Part shown: in pieces, positions 9,334-17,055 of the stretch
Position numbering within the stretch: position 1 is the first letter of the stretch
How the letters are laid out: each line of letters starts with the position of its first letter
Assembly: GCF_004402705.1 (NCBI RefSeq)
Contig: NZ_SOFM01000009.1
Location: forward strand, 72,579-136,578
Direction: 5' to 3'
Source: Cryobacterium mannosilyticum
GTDB taxonomy: Bacteria; Actinomycetota; Actinomycetes; Actinomycetales; Microbacteriaceae
Length of the DNA: 64,000 bases
Program-made: the position numbers and the translations under genes
Notes under the pieces: generated by a model
Told to the model about the DNA's origin: nothing
What the model saw: only the letters and a program-made list of their open reading frames with translations
Database searches by the model: none

Positions 9334-9666
9334 ATGACTAGCCTGCCAGAGAAGCTCGCAGAAATTTCCCGTTCCGCCGGCGTGAAGACCGCCTACGGCG
9401 ACCCCGTTCAGGTGGACGGCATCAGCCTGGTGCCCGTCGCCCTCGTCTACTACGGCTTCGGCGGCGGCGAAGGCGATTCCGCGGAGAGCGGCAAGGGCAG
9501 CGGTGGCGGCGGCGGCGGAATGTCCCTCCCGATCGGCGCCTACGTGAAGTCGGGCGGTTCGCTGCGTTTCGAGCCGAACGTGATCTCGTTGCTCGCCGTC
9601 GGCATCCCGTTCGTCTGGGTGGCCGGCAAGGCGATCTCCCGCGTCATCCGCGCGCTGAAGCGCTGA
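9334..9666 (+). CDS. GerW (YtfJ) family protein
   Basis: A 110-residue protein of the GerW/YtfJ sporulation-protein family, which is also common in non-sporulating actinobacteria where its role is unclear. It has the family core PVQVDGISLVPVALVYYGFGGGEG, a Gly-rich loop near residues 46-64, and a single C-terminal hydrophobic segment (VISLLAVGIPFVWVAGKAI) followed by basic residues. It starts 9 bases after dinB stops and may be co-transcribed with it. Confidence 0.8.
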   Translation: MTSLPEKLAEISRSAGVKTAYGDPVQVDGISLVPVALVYYGFGGGEGDSAESGKGSGGGGGGMSLPIGAYVKSGGSLRFEPNVISLLAVGIPFVWVAGKAISRVIRALKR

Positions 9667-9701
9667 CGCGCCAGGGCACTCGGGTCGTCGAGACCGACCG
9701 T

Positions 9702-11048
9702 TCAGTTGACGAAGACGTCGGGGACGCCGTCGCTGTCCTCGTCGAGCCGTTCCTTCGCTTCGACCAGTCGGTAGTGCCGGTTCCGTGCGCGCAGCACGAC
9801 CGTGGCGAGGAGCGCGGCGAGCAGTGACCCGGTCAGGATGGCCACCTTGGCGTGGTCGTCCAGCACCGTGCCGTGACCGAATCCGAGTTCGCTGATCAGC
9901 AGCGAGACCGTGAATCCCACCCCGGCGAGCATCGCCACCCCGATCACGTCGACCCAGGCCAGGTCAGGGTCCAGGGTTCCCCTTGTGGTCCTGGTGACCA
10001 GCCAGGTGGCGAAGAGGATGCCCACCGGCTTCCCGACGACCAGGGCGACGACGATACCGATGGCAATCGGGTCGGTCAGGGTCTTCGTGAGTCCCTCGGC
10101 GCCGCCGATGCTCACCCCGGCGGAGAAGAACGCGAACACGGGCACGGCGAAACCCGCCGAGATAGGGCGGATGCGGTGCTCGAGTGTCTGGGCGAGGCCG
10201 GGACCGGCGTCAGGGCCGCCCCCCTTCCGGCTGCGCAGCACCGGCACGGCGAAGCCGAGCAGCACGCCGGCGACCGTGGCATGGATGCCGGAACCGTGCA
10301 CGAGGGCCCAGACGAGCAGCCCGATCGGCAGCAGGATGAGCCAGCCCGCCCAGGTCTTCCTGCCGAAGAAGTTCGAGTGCCGGTGGGTGAGGTAGGCGAA
10401 GAGGGCCAGCGGCACGACGGCCAGGAGGAGCATCATCGGCTGGATGTCAGTGGAGTAGAAGAACGCGATGATCCCGATGGCGAGCAGGTCGTCGACCACG
10501 GCGAGCGTGAGCAGGAAGATGCGCAGTGCGCTTGGCAGGTGGGAGCCGATCACGGCGAGGACGGCGACGGCGAAGGCGATGTCGGTGGCGGTGGGCACGG
10601 CCCAGCCGCGGAGCGCTTCCGGTCCGCCGCCGATGTTGATGGCCACGAAGAACAGGGCCGGGGTGATGACACCGCCGATCGCGGCCGCCACGGGGACGAC
10701 GGCGCGGCTGAAGGTGCGCAGGTCGCCGGCGACGAACTCGCGCTTCAGCTCGAGACCGGCGATGAAGAAGAAGATGGCCAGAAGGCCGTCGGCCGCCCAC
10801 GTGCCGAGGCTGAGCTTCAGGTGCCACGGCTCGAAACCGACCTCGAAGTCGCGCAGCGAGAAGTAGAAGCCGGCGGCCGGGGTATTGGCAAGAATGAGGG
10901 CGACAACGGTCGCCGCCAGGAGCAGGGCGCCGCCCACGGTCTCCTTGCGCAGGATCTGCGCGACGTGGAGGTGCTCCAGGTAGCTGCTCCGGCGGAAGAT
11001 CTGCGCCCTGGTCTCTTCGGCGGGGGCGGACGGAGATGGTGGGTTCAC
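9702..11048 (-). CDS. nhaA: Na+/H+ antiporter NhaA
   Basis: A 448-residue antiporter exporting Na+ in exchange for H+, used in salt and alkaline-pH tolerance. It has about 12 transmembrane segments. The ion-binding double aspartate is in TLAVVDDLLAIGIIA near residue 186; other hallmarks are ADGLLAIFFFIAGLELKRE near residue 85 and VPTATDIAFAVAVLA near residue 148. The length matches actinobacterial NhaA with a hydrophilic C-terminal tail. Its start faces the TPP-riboswitch region. Confidence 0.93.
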   Translation of the reverse strand: MNPPSPSAPAEETRAQIFRRSSYLEHLHVAQILRKETVGGALLLAATVVALILANTPAAGFYFSLRDFEVGFEPWHLKLSLGTWAADGLLAIFFFIAGLELKREFVAGDLRTFSRAVVPVAAAIGGVITPALFFVAINIGGGPEALRGWAVPTATDIAFAVAVLAVIGSHLPSALRIFLLTLAVVDDLLAIGIIAFFYSTDIQPMMLLLAVVPLALFAYLTHRHSNFFGRKTWAGWLILLPIGLLVWALVHGSGIHATVAGVLLGFAVPVLRSRKGGGPDAGPGLAQTLEHRIRPISAGFAVPVFAFFSAGVSIGGAEGLTKTLTDPIAIGIVVALVVGKPVGILFATWLVTRTTRGTLDPDLAWVDVIGVAMLAGVGFTVSLLISELGFGHGTVLDDHAKVAILTGSLLAALLATVVLRARNRHYRLVEAKERLDEDSDGVPDVFVN

Positions 11049-11102
11049 GGGAGATCCTCTGGATTTCGGCTCGGCTCTAGGGCGTCGACCAGGCTTCCCG
11101 AC

Positions 11103-11264
11103 TCACCGCTTCCAGCGTACACGGGGTCGGTTCCGGAGCCAGGCCGGCAGGTGCCAGGGGCCGCTCACTGGAAGCCCGCGCAGGAGCCGGCGCCGGCGCA
11201 GGATGAAGCGGCGTAGCAGCACGATCAGCAATGCCGCGAGCAGCAGGGGGACGGCGACGCTCAC
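11103..11264 (-). CDS. possible small basic membrane protein
   Basis: A short open frame of 53 codons from GTG at 11264. It reads one hydrophobic segment (VAVPLLLAALLIVLL) followed by an arginine-rich tail (RRFILRRRRLLRG) and ends WKR-stop at 11103. In-frame sense codons continue upstream towards 11340, so the start is uncertain. The pattern (one helix, then positive residues) looks like a genuine small membrane protein, but there is no clear ribosome site. I cannot name a family. It fills the otherwise empty 300 bases between nhaA and the riboswitch. Confidence 0.3.
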   Translation of the reverse strand: MSVAVPLLLAALLIVLLRRFILRRRRLLRGLPVSGPWHLPAWLRNRPRVRWKR

Positions 11265-11345
11265 CCTGGGACGACCGGACGGGTCGACCGACCGTATCCG
11301 GTCCGGGCGCGGATTCGAGTCATCGTCCGAGTCTACGCGGCGGTC

Positions 11346-11351
11346 TATACT
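11346..11351 (+). promoter_or_regulatory. -10 element of the ykoEDC operon
   Basis: TATACT lies about seven bases before the first conserved riboswitch base, exactly where a -10 hexamer should be if the transcript begins at about 11358. No strong -35 match is visible. Confidence 0.5.
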
Positions 11352-11357
11352 CGACTA

Positions 11358-11452
11358 CGAACACGGGAGTCCGGTCAACCGGGCTGAGAGGAAGCTTCGG
11401 AAAGCTTCGACCGTCGAACCTGATCTGGATCATGCCAGCGCAGGGAGGCAGA
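11358..11452 (+). ncRNA. TPP riboswitch (THI element)
   Basis: All conserved THI-box blocks are present in order. They are ACACGGGAGTCC at the P1/P2 start, GGGCTGAGAGG (the pyrimidine-sensing CUGAGA core), a variable P3 arm (AAGCTTCGGAAAGCTT), then CCTGATCTGGATCATGCCAGCGCAGGGAGGCA split across the P4/P5 pyrophosphate-sensing helix. It precedes the ykoEDC transporter, so thiamine pyrophosphate would switch off uptake of its precursors. Rfam TPP is the family. Confidence 0.93.
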
Positions 11453-11465
11453 TTATCTCGTACCC

Positions 11466-11494
11466 GTGCCCTGTTTTCTCTACGGAAAGGGCAC
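11466..11494 (+). promoter_or_regulatory. ribosome-site-sequestering hairpin of the TPP riboswitch
   Basis: GTGCCCT (11466-11472) pairs perfectly with AGGGCAC (11488-11494). The right arm abuts and partly covers the GGAAAGG ribosome site of ykoE at 11484-11490, whose start is GTG at 11500. There is no U-tract. This suggests a translational rather than transcriptional expression platform. Confidence 0.6.
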
Positions 11495-11499
11495 GAACA

Positions 11500-12117
11500 G
11501 TGCACACTGAAACCATCATCGCCACCCGGTCGGTCTCACGGAAATGGCGGGTCGTCGACATCGTCATCGCCAGCGTCATCGGCGTGGCCAGCGGCTTGAT
11601 CTTCGTGGTCTGGAACCAGGCCTACAACCCGCTCAGCGGGCTGCTCACCCCGCTCCTGCCCGGACTCCAGGCCCTCCTCGGAGGCGGCTGGCTGTTCGCC
11701 GGGGTGCTCGGCGGCCTGATCATCCGGAAGCCCGGGGCTGCCCTCTATACCGAGCTGCTCGCAGCCGTGGTCTCCACCCTCGTGGGCGGCACGGCCTGGG
11801 GTGCCACCATTCTCGTCTCCGGGGTGGTCCAGGGCCTTGGGGCCGAACTGGTGTTCGCGATCTTCCTCTACGCCAACTACCGCCTGTACGTTGCCCTGTT
11901 GGCCGGCGCCGGCGCCGGGCTCGCCCTGGCGGTCAACGACCTGCTGTTCTGGTACCCCGGTTCCGCGGCGCCGTTCATCACGATCTACACGCTCTCCTCC
12001 GTCCTCTCCGGCATCGTCGTGGCCGGTCTGTTGTCCTGGTTGGCCATGCGCGGCCTGGCCCGCACCGGGGCGCTGTCCCGGTTCGCCGCCGGCCGGGCGG
12101 TTCGTGCCTCGAACTAG
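11500..12117 (+). CDS. ykoE: ECF transporter S component, YkoE (thiamine/hydroxymethylpyrimidine)
   Basis: A 205-residue integral membrane protein, the substrate-capturing S component of a vitamin ECF importer. It has six hydrophobic segments and the YkoE hallmarks VWNQAYNPLSGLLTP near residue 32 and GGTAWGATILVSGVVQGLGAEL near residue 90. GTG at 11500 was chosen: it lies just after the riboswitch expression platform with GGAAAGG at 11484-11490. The gene is under the TPP riboswitch and is followed by its ATPase and T component, so the substrate is very likely thiamine or HMP. Upstream in-frame codons run through the riboswitch and are not coding. Confidence 0.9.
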   Translation: MHTETIIATRSVSRKWRVVDIVIASVIGVASGLIFVVWNQAYNPLSGLLTPLLPGLQALLGGGWLFAGVLGGLIIRKPGAALYTELLAAVVSTLVGGTAWGATILVSGVVQGLGAELVFAIFLYANYRLYVALLAGAGAGLALAVNDLLFWYPGSAAPFITIYTLSSVLSGIVVAGLLSWLAMRGLARTGALSRFAAGRAVRASN

Positions 12118-12129
12118 GGCGCGGAAACG

Positions 12130-13635
12130 ATGACCGCCGCGAATTCGCCGACCTCCCGGGGTGCGTCCGTCGACGCCCGGGGGTGGGGCTGGCGGCACGC
12201 CGGACGCACCGGCTGGGCCGTCTCCCGGCTCGACCTGCGAATCGAACCCGGCGAACGCGTGCTGCTGCTCGGCGCGTCCGGGGCGGGGAAGTCGACACTG
12301 CTGCACGCACTGGCCGGCGTACTCGGCGGCGACGATGAGGGCGAACAGCACGGCAGGCTGCTGGTCAACGGTGGCGAGCCGGCCGCGGCCCGAGGCCTGG
12401 CCGGGCTGCTGCTGCAGGACCCGGACTCGCAGGTCATCCTTGCCCGGGTCGGCGACGACGTCGCCTTCGGCTGCGAGAACCTCGGTGTGCCGCGCGAGGA
12501 AATCTGGCGGCGCGTGCAGGAGAGCCTCCACATGGTGGGACTGGAGGTGCCGCTGGACCACCCCACCTCGGCATTGTCCGGCGGCCAGAAACAACGCCTC
12601 GCCCTGGCCGGCGTGCTCGCGATGAGGCCGGGTTTGCTCCTGCTCGACGAACCCACGGCGAACCTCGACCCCGCAGGAGTGATCGAGGTGCGCGACGCCG
12701 TGGCTCGGATTCTCGAGCATTCGGCGGCGACCTTCATCGTGATCGAGCACCGGGTGGCCATCTGGCAGGAACTGGTGGACCGGGTGATCGTGCTCGACCA
12801 GACCGGGGGAGTGCTGGCCGACGGCCGACCGGATGACGTGCTGGCCAGCCAGGGCGAGCGGCTCTCGGCCGCCGGGGTCTGGGTGCCCGGACGCGGCCAC
12901 GGGATGCCGATCCGGCGGGCCATCGTACGCGACGTGGCGGACGGCACCCTGCTCCGCGCGGAGTCCCTCGCCATCGCACGCACGAAGAGCGTCGTCGTCG
13001 CCCGGGACCTCGACCTCACCGTTCGGGCAGGGTCCGCCCTGGCTGTGACCGGGCCGAACGGGTCGGGGAAGTCGACCCTGGCGCTCACGCTCGCCGGGCT
13101 GTTGAAGCCGGCCGCTGGACGGTTGGAGGCGAGTGCCGGGTTCGCCGACGGGGCGGGCGCCGCTCCGATCGGATGGACCTCCCGGCAGCTTCTGACCAGG
13201 GTCGGCACGGTGTTCCAGGATCCCGAGCACCAATTCGTCGCCGGCACCGTGCGGGCCGAGCTCGCGGTCGGCCCCCGGGCCCTCGGCCGGAGCGGGCCGG
13301 CCGTCGACAGCCGGGTCGACACCCTGCTGCAGCGGCTCAGGCTCGACCACCTCGCGGAGGCGAATCCGTTCACCCTGTCCGGCGGGGAGAAACGACGCCT
13401 GTCGGTCGGCACAGTGCTGGCTACCCAGCCGCGCCTGCTCGTCCTCGACGAACCGACGTTCGGCCAGGACTTCCGCACCTGGCGTGAAGTGGTGGCGCTG
13501 CTGCTCGAGCTCATCGACGACGGAACAGGGGTGCTGGCGGTCTCCCACGACAGCGACTTCGTCGCGGCCGTTGCCGACCGGGAGTACCGCCTGACCGACC
13601 GCGTCGCCAACCGCCAGCCGGCGGCCCCGAGATGA
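12130..13635 (+). CDS. ykoD: ECF transporter energizing ATPase with two fused ATPase domains, YkoD
   Basis: A 501-residue fusion of two ABC ATPase domains, equivalent to EcfA and EcfA', which power the ECF importer. Domain 1 has Walker A LLGASGAGKSTLL near residue 53, signature LSGGQKQRLALAG and Walker B LLLLDEPTANLDP. Domain 2 has GPNGSGKSTLALTLAG near residue 309, LSGGEKRRLSVG and LLVLDEPTFGQD. It starts 12 bases after ykoE and overlaps ykoC by ATGA at 13632-13635, so it is in the TPP-controlled operon. Confidence 0.92.
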   Translation: MTAANSPTSRGASVDARGWGWRHAGRTGWAVSRLDLRIEPGERVLLLGASGAGKSTLLHALAGVLGGDDEGEQHGRLLVNGGEPAAARGLAGLLLQDPDSQVILARVGDDVAFGCENLGVPREEIWRRVQESLHMVGLEVPLDHPTSALSGGQKQRLALAGVLAMRPGLLLLDEPTANLDPAGVIEVRDAVARILEHSAATFIVIEHRVAIWQELVDRVIVLDQTGGVLADGRPDDVLASQGERLSAAGVWVPGRGHGMPIRRAIVRDVADGTLLRAESLAIARTKSVVVARDLDLTVRAGSALAVTGPNGSGKSTLALTLAGLLKPAAGRLEASAGFADGAGAAPIGWTSRQLLTRVGTVFQDPEHQFVAGTVRAELAVGPRALGRSGPAVDSRVDTLLQRLRLDHLAEANPFTLSGGEKRRLSVGTVLATQPRLLVLDEPTFGQDFRTWREVVALLLELIDDGTGVLAVSHDSDFVAAVADREYRLTDRVANRQPAAPR

Positions 13636-14414
13636 GCGTGCTCAGGGTCCCCGAAGGGACGCAGGCGATCTTCCGGGTCAATCCGGTGGCCAAGCTGGCG
13701 GCGGCGCTCCTCCTGGCCGGCGTGCTCATGCTCACCATCGACTGGGTGTCCGCCCTCGTCGCGCTCGGCTGTGAGGCCGTCCTGTTCTTCTGGGCCGGAC
13801 TGAGCGCACGGATGTTCCTGCTCCGCACCCTGCCGGTCTGGCTGGCCGCGCCGACGGCCGGACTGACCACCCTCCTCTACGGGCAGGCTGCCGGTCAGGT
13901 GTACTGGGCATTCGGGCTCGTCCACGTGACACAGGGGTCAACCGACCTGGCTGTGGCCACGACCCTGCGGATCCTGGCGATCGGCCTCCCGTCGGTCGTG
14001 CTGTTCGTCACGGTCGACCCGACCGACCTCGCCGACGGCCTCGCCCAGGTCGTGCGCCTGCCGTCCCGGTTCGTGCTCGGAGGCCTGGCCGGCCTCAGGC
14101 TGGTCGGCCTGTTCATCGAGGACTGGCGTGCCCTCGAACTGGCCAGGCGGGCCAGGGGAATCGGCGACGGCGGCGCCATCCGCCGGCTGGCCGGCCAGGC
14201 GTTCGCGCTGCTGGTGTTGTCCATCCGGCGCGGGAGCAAACTGGCGACGGCGATGGAGGCCAGGGGCTTCGGCGCCCCGGTCCGTCGCACCTGGGCCAGG
14301 CCGTCCAGGTTCGGCGGGCGCGAGTATGCCCTGGTCGGCATCGGCCTGCTCGTGGCGTTGCTGGCCGTCGTCGTCTCGGTGGCGACGGGAAACTGGAACT
14401 TTGTCCTCGCCTGA
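13632..14414 (+). CDS. ykoC: ECF transporter T component, YkoC
   Basis: A 260-residue transmembrane scaffold (CbiQ/EcfT family) that couples the ATPases to the S component. Hydrophobic segments lie near residues 20-50, 60-85, 110-130 and 235-255. The two cytoplasmic coupling motifs appear as ELARRARGIG near residue 170 and ATAMEARGFGAP near residue 205, the Ala-Arg-Gly signatures of this family. It is translationally coupled to ykoD. Confidence 0.9.
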   Translation: MSVLRVPEGTQAIFRVNPVAKLAAALLLAGVLMLTIDWVSALVALGCEAVLFFWAGLSARMFLLRTLPVWLAAPTAGLTTLLYGQAAGQVYWAFGLVHVTQGSTDLAVATTLRILAIGLPSVVLFVTVDPTDLADGLAQVVRLPSRFVLGGLAGLRLVGLFIEDWRALELARRARGIGDGGAIRRLAGQAFALLVLSIRRGSKLATAMEARGFGAPVRRTWARPSRFGGREYALVGIGLLVALLAVVVSVATGNWNFVLA

Positions 14415-14427
14415 GCCGGACGGGCGC

Positions 14428-15027
14428 ATGTCGGCGCTGCTCGCACCGATCCTCGCCGCCCTGGCCGGCGCCGGGCCCACCCCCGTCGTCCTCATCGACG
14501 GGCCGAGCGGGGCCGGCAAGAGCACCCTGGCCGACCGGCTCGCCGCCGCCTGGCCGGGGGAAGAGCCGGTTCTGGTGCGGCTCGACGATATCTACCCCGG
14601 CTGGCAGGGACTCGACGCCGCCGTTGAACATCTGACCCGGCAGGTGCTCACCCCGCGAGCGGACGGACTGCCCGCGGCCTGGCAGCGCTACGACTGGGCC
14701 AACGCCCGCGCCGCCGAATGGCATCCGGTTGATCCGGCGCGTCCGCTCATCGTGGAGGGATGCGGCGCCCTCGCCGCCGCGCACCTCCCGTTCAGCGAGA
14801 TCCGGGTCTGGCTCGCCGCCGACGACGGCGTCCGCAAGAAGCGCGCCCTGGCGAGGGACGGGGACATGTTCCGGTCGCACTGGGACGAGTGGCAGCACGA
14901 GTGGGAGGCCTACCTGGGCCGGGACGACCCGGAACACGGCGCCACGATCCGGCTCAGCGGGACGACGGAGATTCCCTGCCCGCCGGCGCCTGAAATCGGC
15001 CGCCTAAAACCGGCCGTCCCGGACTAG
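14428..15027 (+). CDS. P-loop ATP-binding protein (uridine/adenylate kinase-like)
   Basis: A 199-residue P-loop protein with Walker A LIDGPSGAGKSTLADRLA near residue 20, an acidic motif VRLDDIYPGWQGLD near residue 48, and a C-terminal half resembling small-molecule kinases (RPLIVEGCGALAA, WLAADDGVRKKRALARDGD). It probably phosphorylates a small molecule, but no substrate can be named. It follows ykoC by 13 bases and may ride on the thiamine-uptake operon, which makes a vitamin-related kinase thinkable; the sequence does not show this. The start at 14428 avoids overlap with ykoC; no strong ribosome site is visible. Confidence 0.65.
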   Translation: MSALLAPILAALAGAGPTPVVLIDGPSGAGKSTLADRLAAAWPGEEPVLVRLDDIYPGWQGLDAAVEHLTRQVLTPRADGLPAAWQRYDWANARAAEWHPVDPARPLIVEGCGALAAAHLPFSEIRVWLAADDGVRKKRALARDGDMFRSHWDEWQHEWEAYLGRDDPEHGATIRLSGTTEIPCPPAPEIGRLKPAVPD

Positions 15028-15036
15028 GTTGGAGAC

Positions 15037-15297
15037 ATGGCCAGCCCCGAAACCCACAACGTCCTCTACACGGCGGAGTTCATCGACGGTCCCCTCGAGG
15101 GGCAGGTCGATTCACGCGTCCTCGTGCACGGCAAGCACGATTCCCGGATCAGCATGCTCGCCGCCGTCGAGGGCATCGAAGCCCTGTTCTGGTACGACGA
15201 GGTCGACGAACGCGACGTGCAGGGCCGGTTGCACGTGCGCTACCGCTTCGATGCCGGAGACAGCGACCCGTACCTGCCGACTGACGAACAGGACTGA
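15037..15297 (+). CDS. conserved small hypothetical protein
   Basis: An 86-residue acidic soluble protein with no signal peptide or membrane segment. It has alternating beta-like stretches (VLYTAEFIDGPLEGQVD, RLHVRYRFDAGDSD), suggesting a small beta-rich fold. I do not recognise a named family. It starts 9 bases after the kinase-like gene in the same orientation, so probably the same transcript. Codon use is like its neighbours. Confidence 0.55.
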   Translation: MASPETHNVLYTAEFIDGPLEGQVDSRVLVHGKHDSRISMLAAVEGIEALFWYDEVDERDVQGRLHVRYRFDAGDSDPYLPTDEQD

Positions 15298-15356
15298 CGA
15301 ACAGGATTGTCGGGCAGCAATGACGGCCAGCAGGGGCCGTCCGTCAGTCCTGAGGG

Positions 15357-16643
15357 TTAGCGGCGCGCCGCCAGCAGCGCGGTGATCATGGGGACCGGAT
15401 TCAATAGGCGCCAGCCCGGACCCGGTGCGCTGATCGTGCGGTCGAGCACGAGCGGCGCCGAGACCGGGGTGCCGGCCGCTTCGACCGACACCCGGCCGAT
15501 GGTGCGCCCCGCCCGCCCCGTCGAGAAGGTGTCCAGGGTGACCGTGGCCGCCCCGGGAGCCTGGGCCTGCCAGCCGAACCGGCTCTTCGAGGCGCGCACC
15601 GTTCCGGACGAGGTGGCGCCCCACGGGGTGCTGAACCGCACGTAGGCGTCTCCCTTGGCCAGCACCGGAAGCTCGCTGACCCCGGAGCGGGCGCTCTCCA
15701 TCAACGCGGTGAGATCCGTCTTGAGCGTGTCGTAGTCGGGTTCGCCGATCACCGCTCCGGAGAAGGTGAAGACGGATTCATCGCTGCTGACACGGGCCGT
15801 GAACAGGAAGCAGACGCCGGCGGCATCCGTGTAGCTGCGGGACACGCCCGTGATGCCCTCGTCGGGCAGATAGGCCGTGGTGTTGTCGACGCCGCGCTGG
15901 CCGACCAGCGCCGACGGGGGCTGGGAGAGCATTCCCGCGATGACCGGGTCGGAGGCGGCCATGCCGGCCAGGCGGGCCAGGTCGGTGGCCGTTCCGGCGC
16001 TTGCGTCGTGGAGGCCGTTGGCGTCGGCGACCGTCGTGCCGTCCAGGCCGTGCGCGGTCAGCCAGGTGTTGGCGGCCGCGACATAGGCGTCGATGGAGCC
16101 GAACGCCCAGCGCGCGAGGGTGTCGGCGTGGTTGTTGCTGGAGCCGAGGACCATCGCCTGGAGCAGTTCCGTCTCCGTCCACAGCTCACCGGGGAAGACG
16201 ACGACGGTGCGCGCGCCCGAGTTGCCGTAGTCGATGTAGTCCTGGTAATCGGCGGTGGTGATCGGGATCTTCGGACCCGCGGTACCGGCTGCCAGGGGCT
16301 TCGCGTCCAGGACCACCAGCGCGGTCACGATCTTCGCGGCCGACGCCATCGGCAGTGCGTCTGCGTTGCCGCCGACGGCGATCGGGGCGGTCTTCGCTAT
16401 CGCGGAGGCATCCGGTGTTGTCGCGCCAGGGGCTGCGGTGTCGAGGGCGACGATGGCGCTGCCTCCCTGAGCGGGCAGCACGGGTGGGAACGGAGTGGCG
16501 TCATTGAGCGCGGGGGTCAACCGAGTGGCGGTCGCGGCCGGGAGCGGACCGAGGAGGGTCGCCGGGCCGTACACGCCGATCAGCAGGATCGCGAGCGCGC
16601 CGACCGTGATGCCGATGAAACGGCCAGGTCGGAATCTGTTCAT
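15357..16643 (-). CDS. D-alanyl-D-alanine carboxypeptidase-like serine hydrolase
   Basis: A 428-residue exported or membrane-anchored penicillin-binding-protein-like enzyme of peptidoglycan maturation. An N-terminal hydrophobic anchor (ITVGALAILLIGVYG) is followed by the S11 peptidase domain. The SxxK motif is SAAK in PMASAAKIVTALV near residue 100 and the SxN motif is SNN in LGSSNNHADTLARWAF near residue 168. The third motif, usually KTG, reads ITG in PDEGITGVSRSYT near residue 256, so the lysine is replaced. It may still bind peptidoglycan. It is convergent with the hypothetical gene to its left. Confidence 0.78.
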   Translation of the reverse strand: MNRFRPGRFIGITVGALAILLIGVYGPATLLGPLPAATATRLTPALNDATPFPPVLPAQGGSAIVALDTAAPGATTPDASAIAKTAPIAVGGNADALPMASAAKIVTALVVLDAKPLAAGTAGPKIPITTADYQDYIDYGNSGARTVVVFPGELWTETELLQAMVLGSSNNHADTLARWAFGSIDAYVAAANTWLTAHGLDGTTVADANGLHDASAGTATDLARLAGMAASDPVIAGMLSQPPSALVGQRGVDNTTAYLPDEGITGVSRSYTDAAGVCFLFTARVSSDESVFTFSGAVIGEPDYDTLKTDLTALMESARSGVSELPVLAKGDAYVRFSTPWGATSSGTVRASKSRFGWQAQAPGAATVTLDTFSTGRAGRTIGRVSVEAAGTPVSAPLVLDRTISAPGPGWRLLNPVPMITALLAARR

Positions 16644-16666
16644 GGGTTCAGGCTAGCAAGCGCCGG

Positions 16667-17017
16667 TCATCCCCAGCCGAGGTCGTGCAGCCTGTCGTCG
16701 TCGATGCCGTAGTAGTGCGCGATCTCGTGCACGAGGGTGATGTGCACCTGGTCGCGCAGGTCGTCCAGATCGGCGCACAGCTCGAGGAGCGGTTCGCGGA
16801 ACACCACGATGCGATCGGGCATCTCGCCGAACCCGTATTGGCCGCGCTCGGTCAGCGCCACGCCGTCGTAGAGACCCAGGGTGTCCAGTTCGCCGTCTTC
16901 CGGGCGGTCCTCGACCACGAAGATCACATTGTCGAGCCCGTCGACCATATCGTCGGGCAGGAGGTCGAGTTCGTCGATGACCAGACTTTCGAACTCCTCG
17001 GGACCCAGTTGCAGCAT
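16667..17017 (-). CDS. metallopeptidase family protein (zincin-like)
   Basis: A 116-residue cytosolic zincin of the actinobacterial DUF1025/metallopeptidase family. The zinc site HEIAH with a downstream Asp (VHEIAHYYGIDDDRLHDLGWG) is at the C-terminus. The N-terminal half (MLQLGPEEFESLVIDELDLLPDDM) is acidic. Its peptidase substrate is unknown. It is upstream of the carboxypeptidase-like gene on the same strand with 23 bases between them, so co-transcription is possible. Confidence 0.8.
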   Translation of the reverse strand: MLQLGPEEFESLVIDELDLLPDDMVDGLDNVIFVVEDRPEDGELDTLGLYDGVALTERGQYGFGEMPDRIVVFREPLLELCADLDDLRDQVHITLVHEIAHYYGIDDDRLHDLGWG

Positions 17018-17055
17018 CCGTTCAGCATCTCACGGGCGCGGGGCGATCGGGATGC

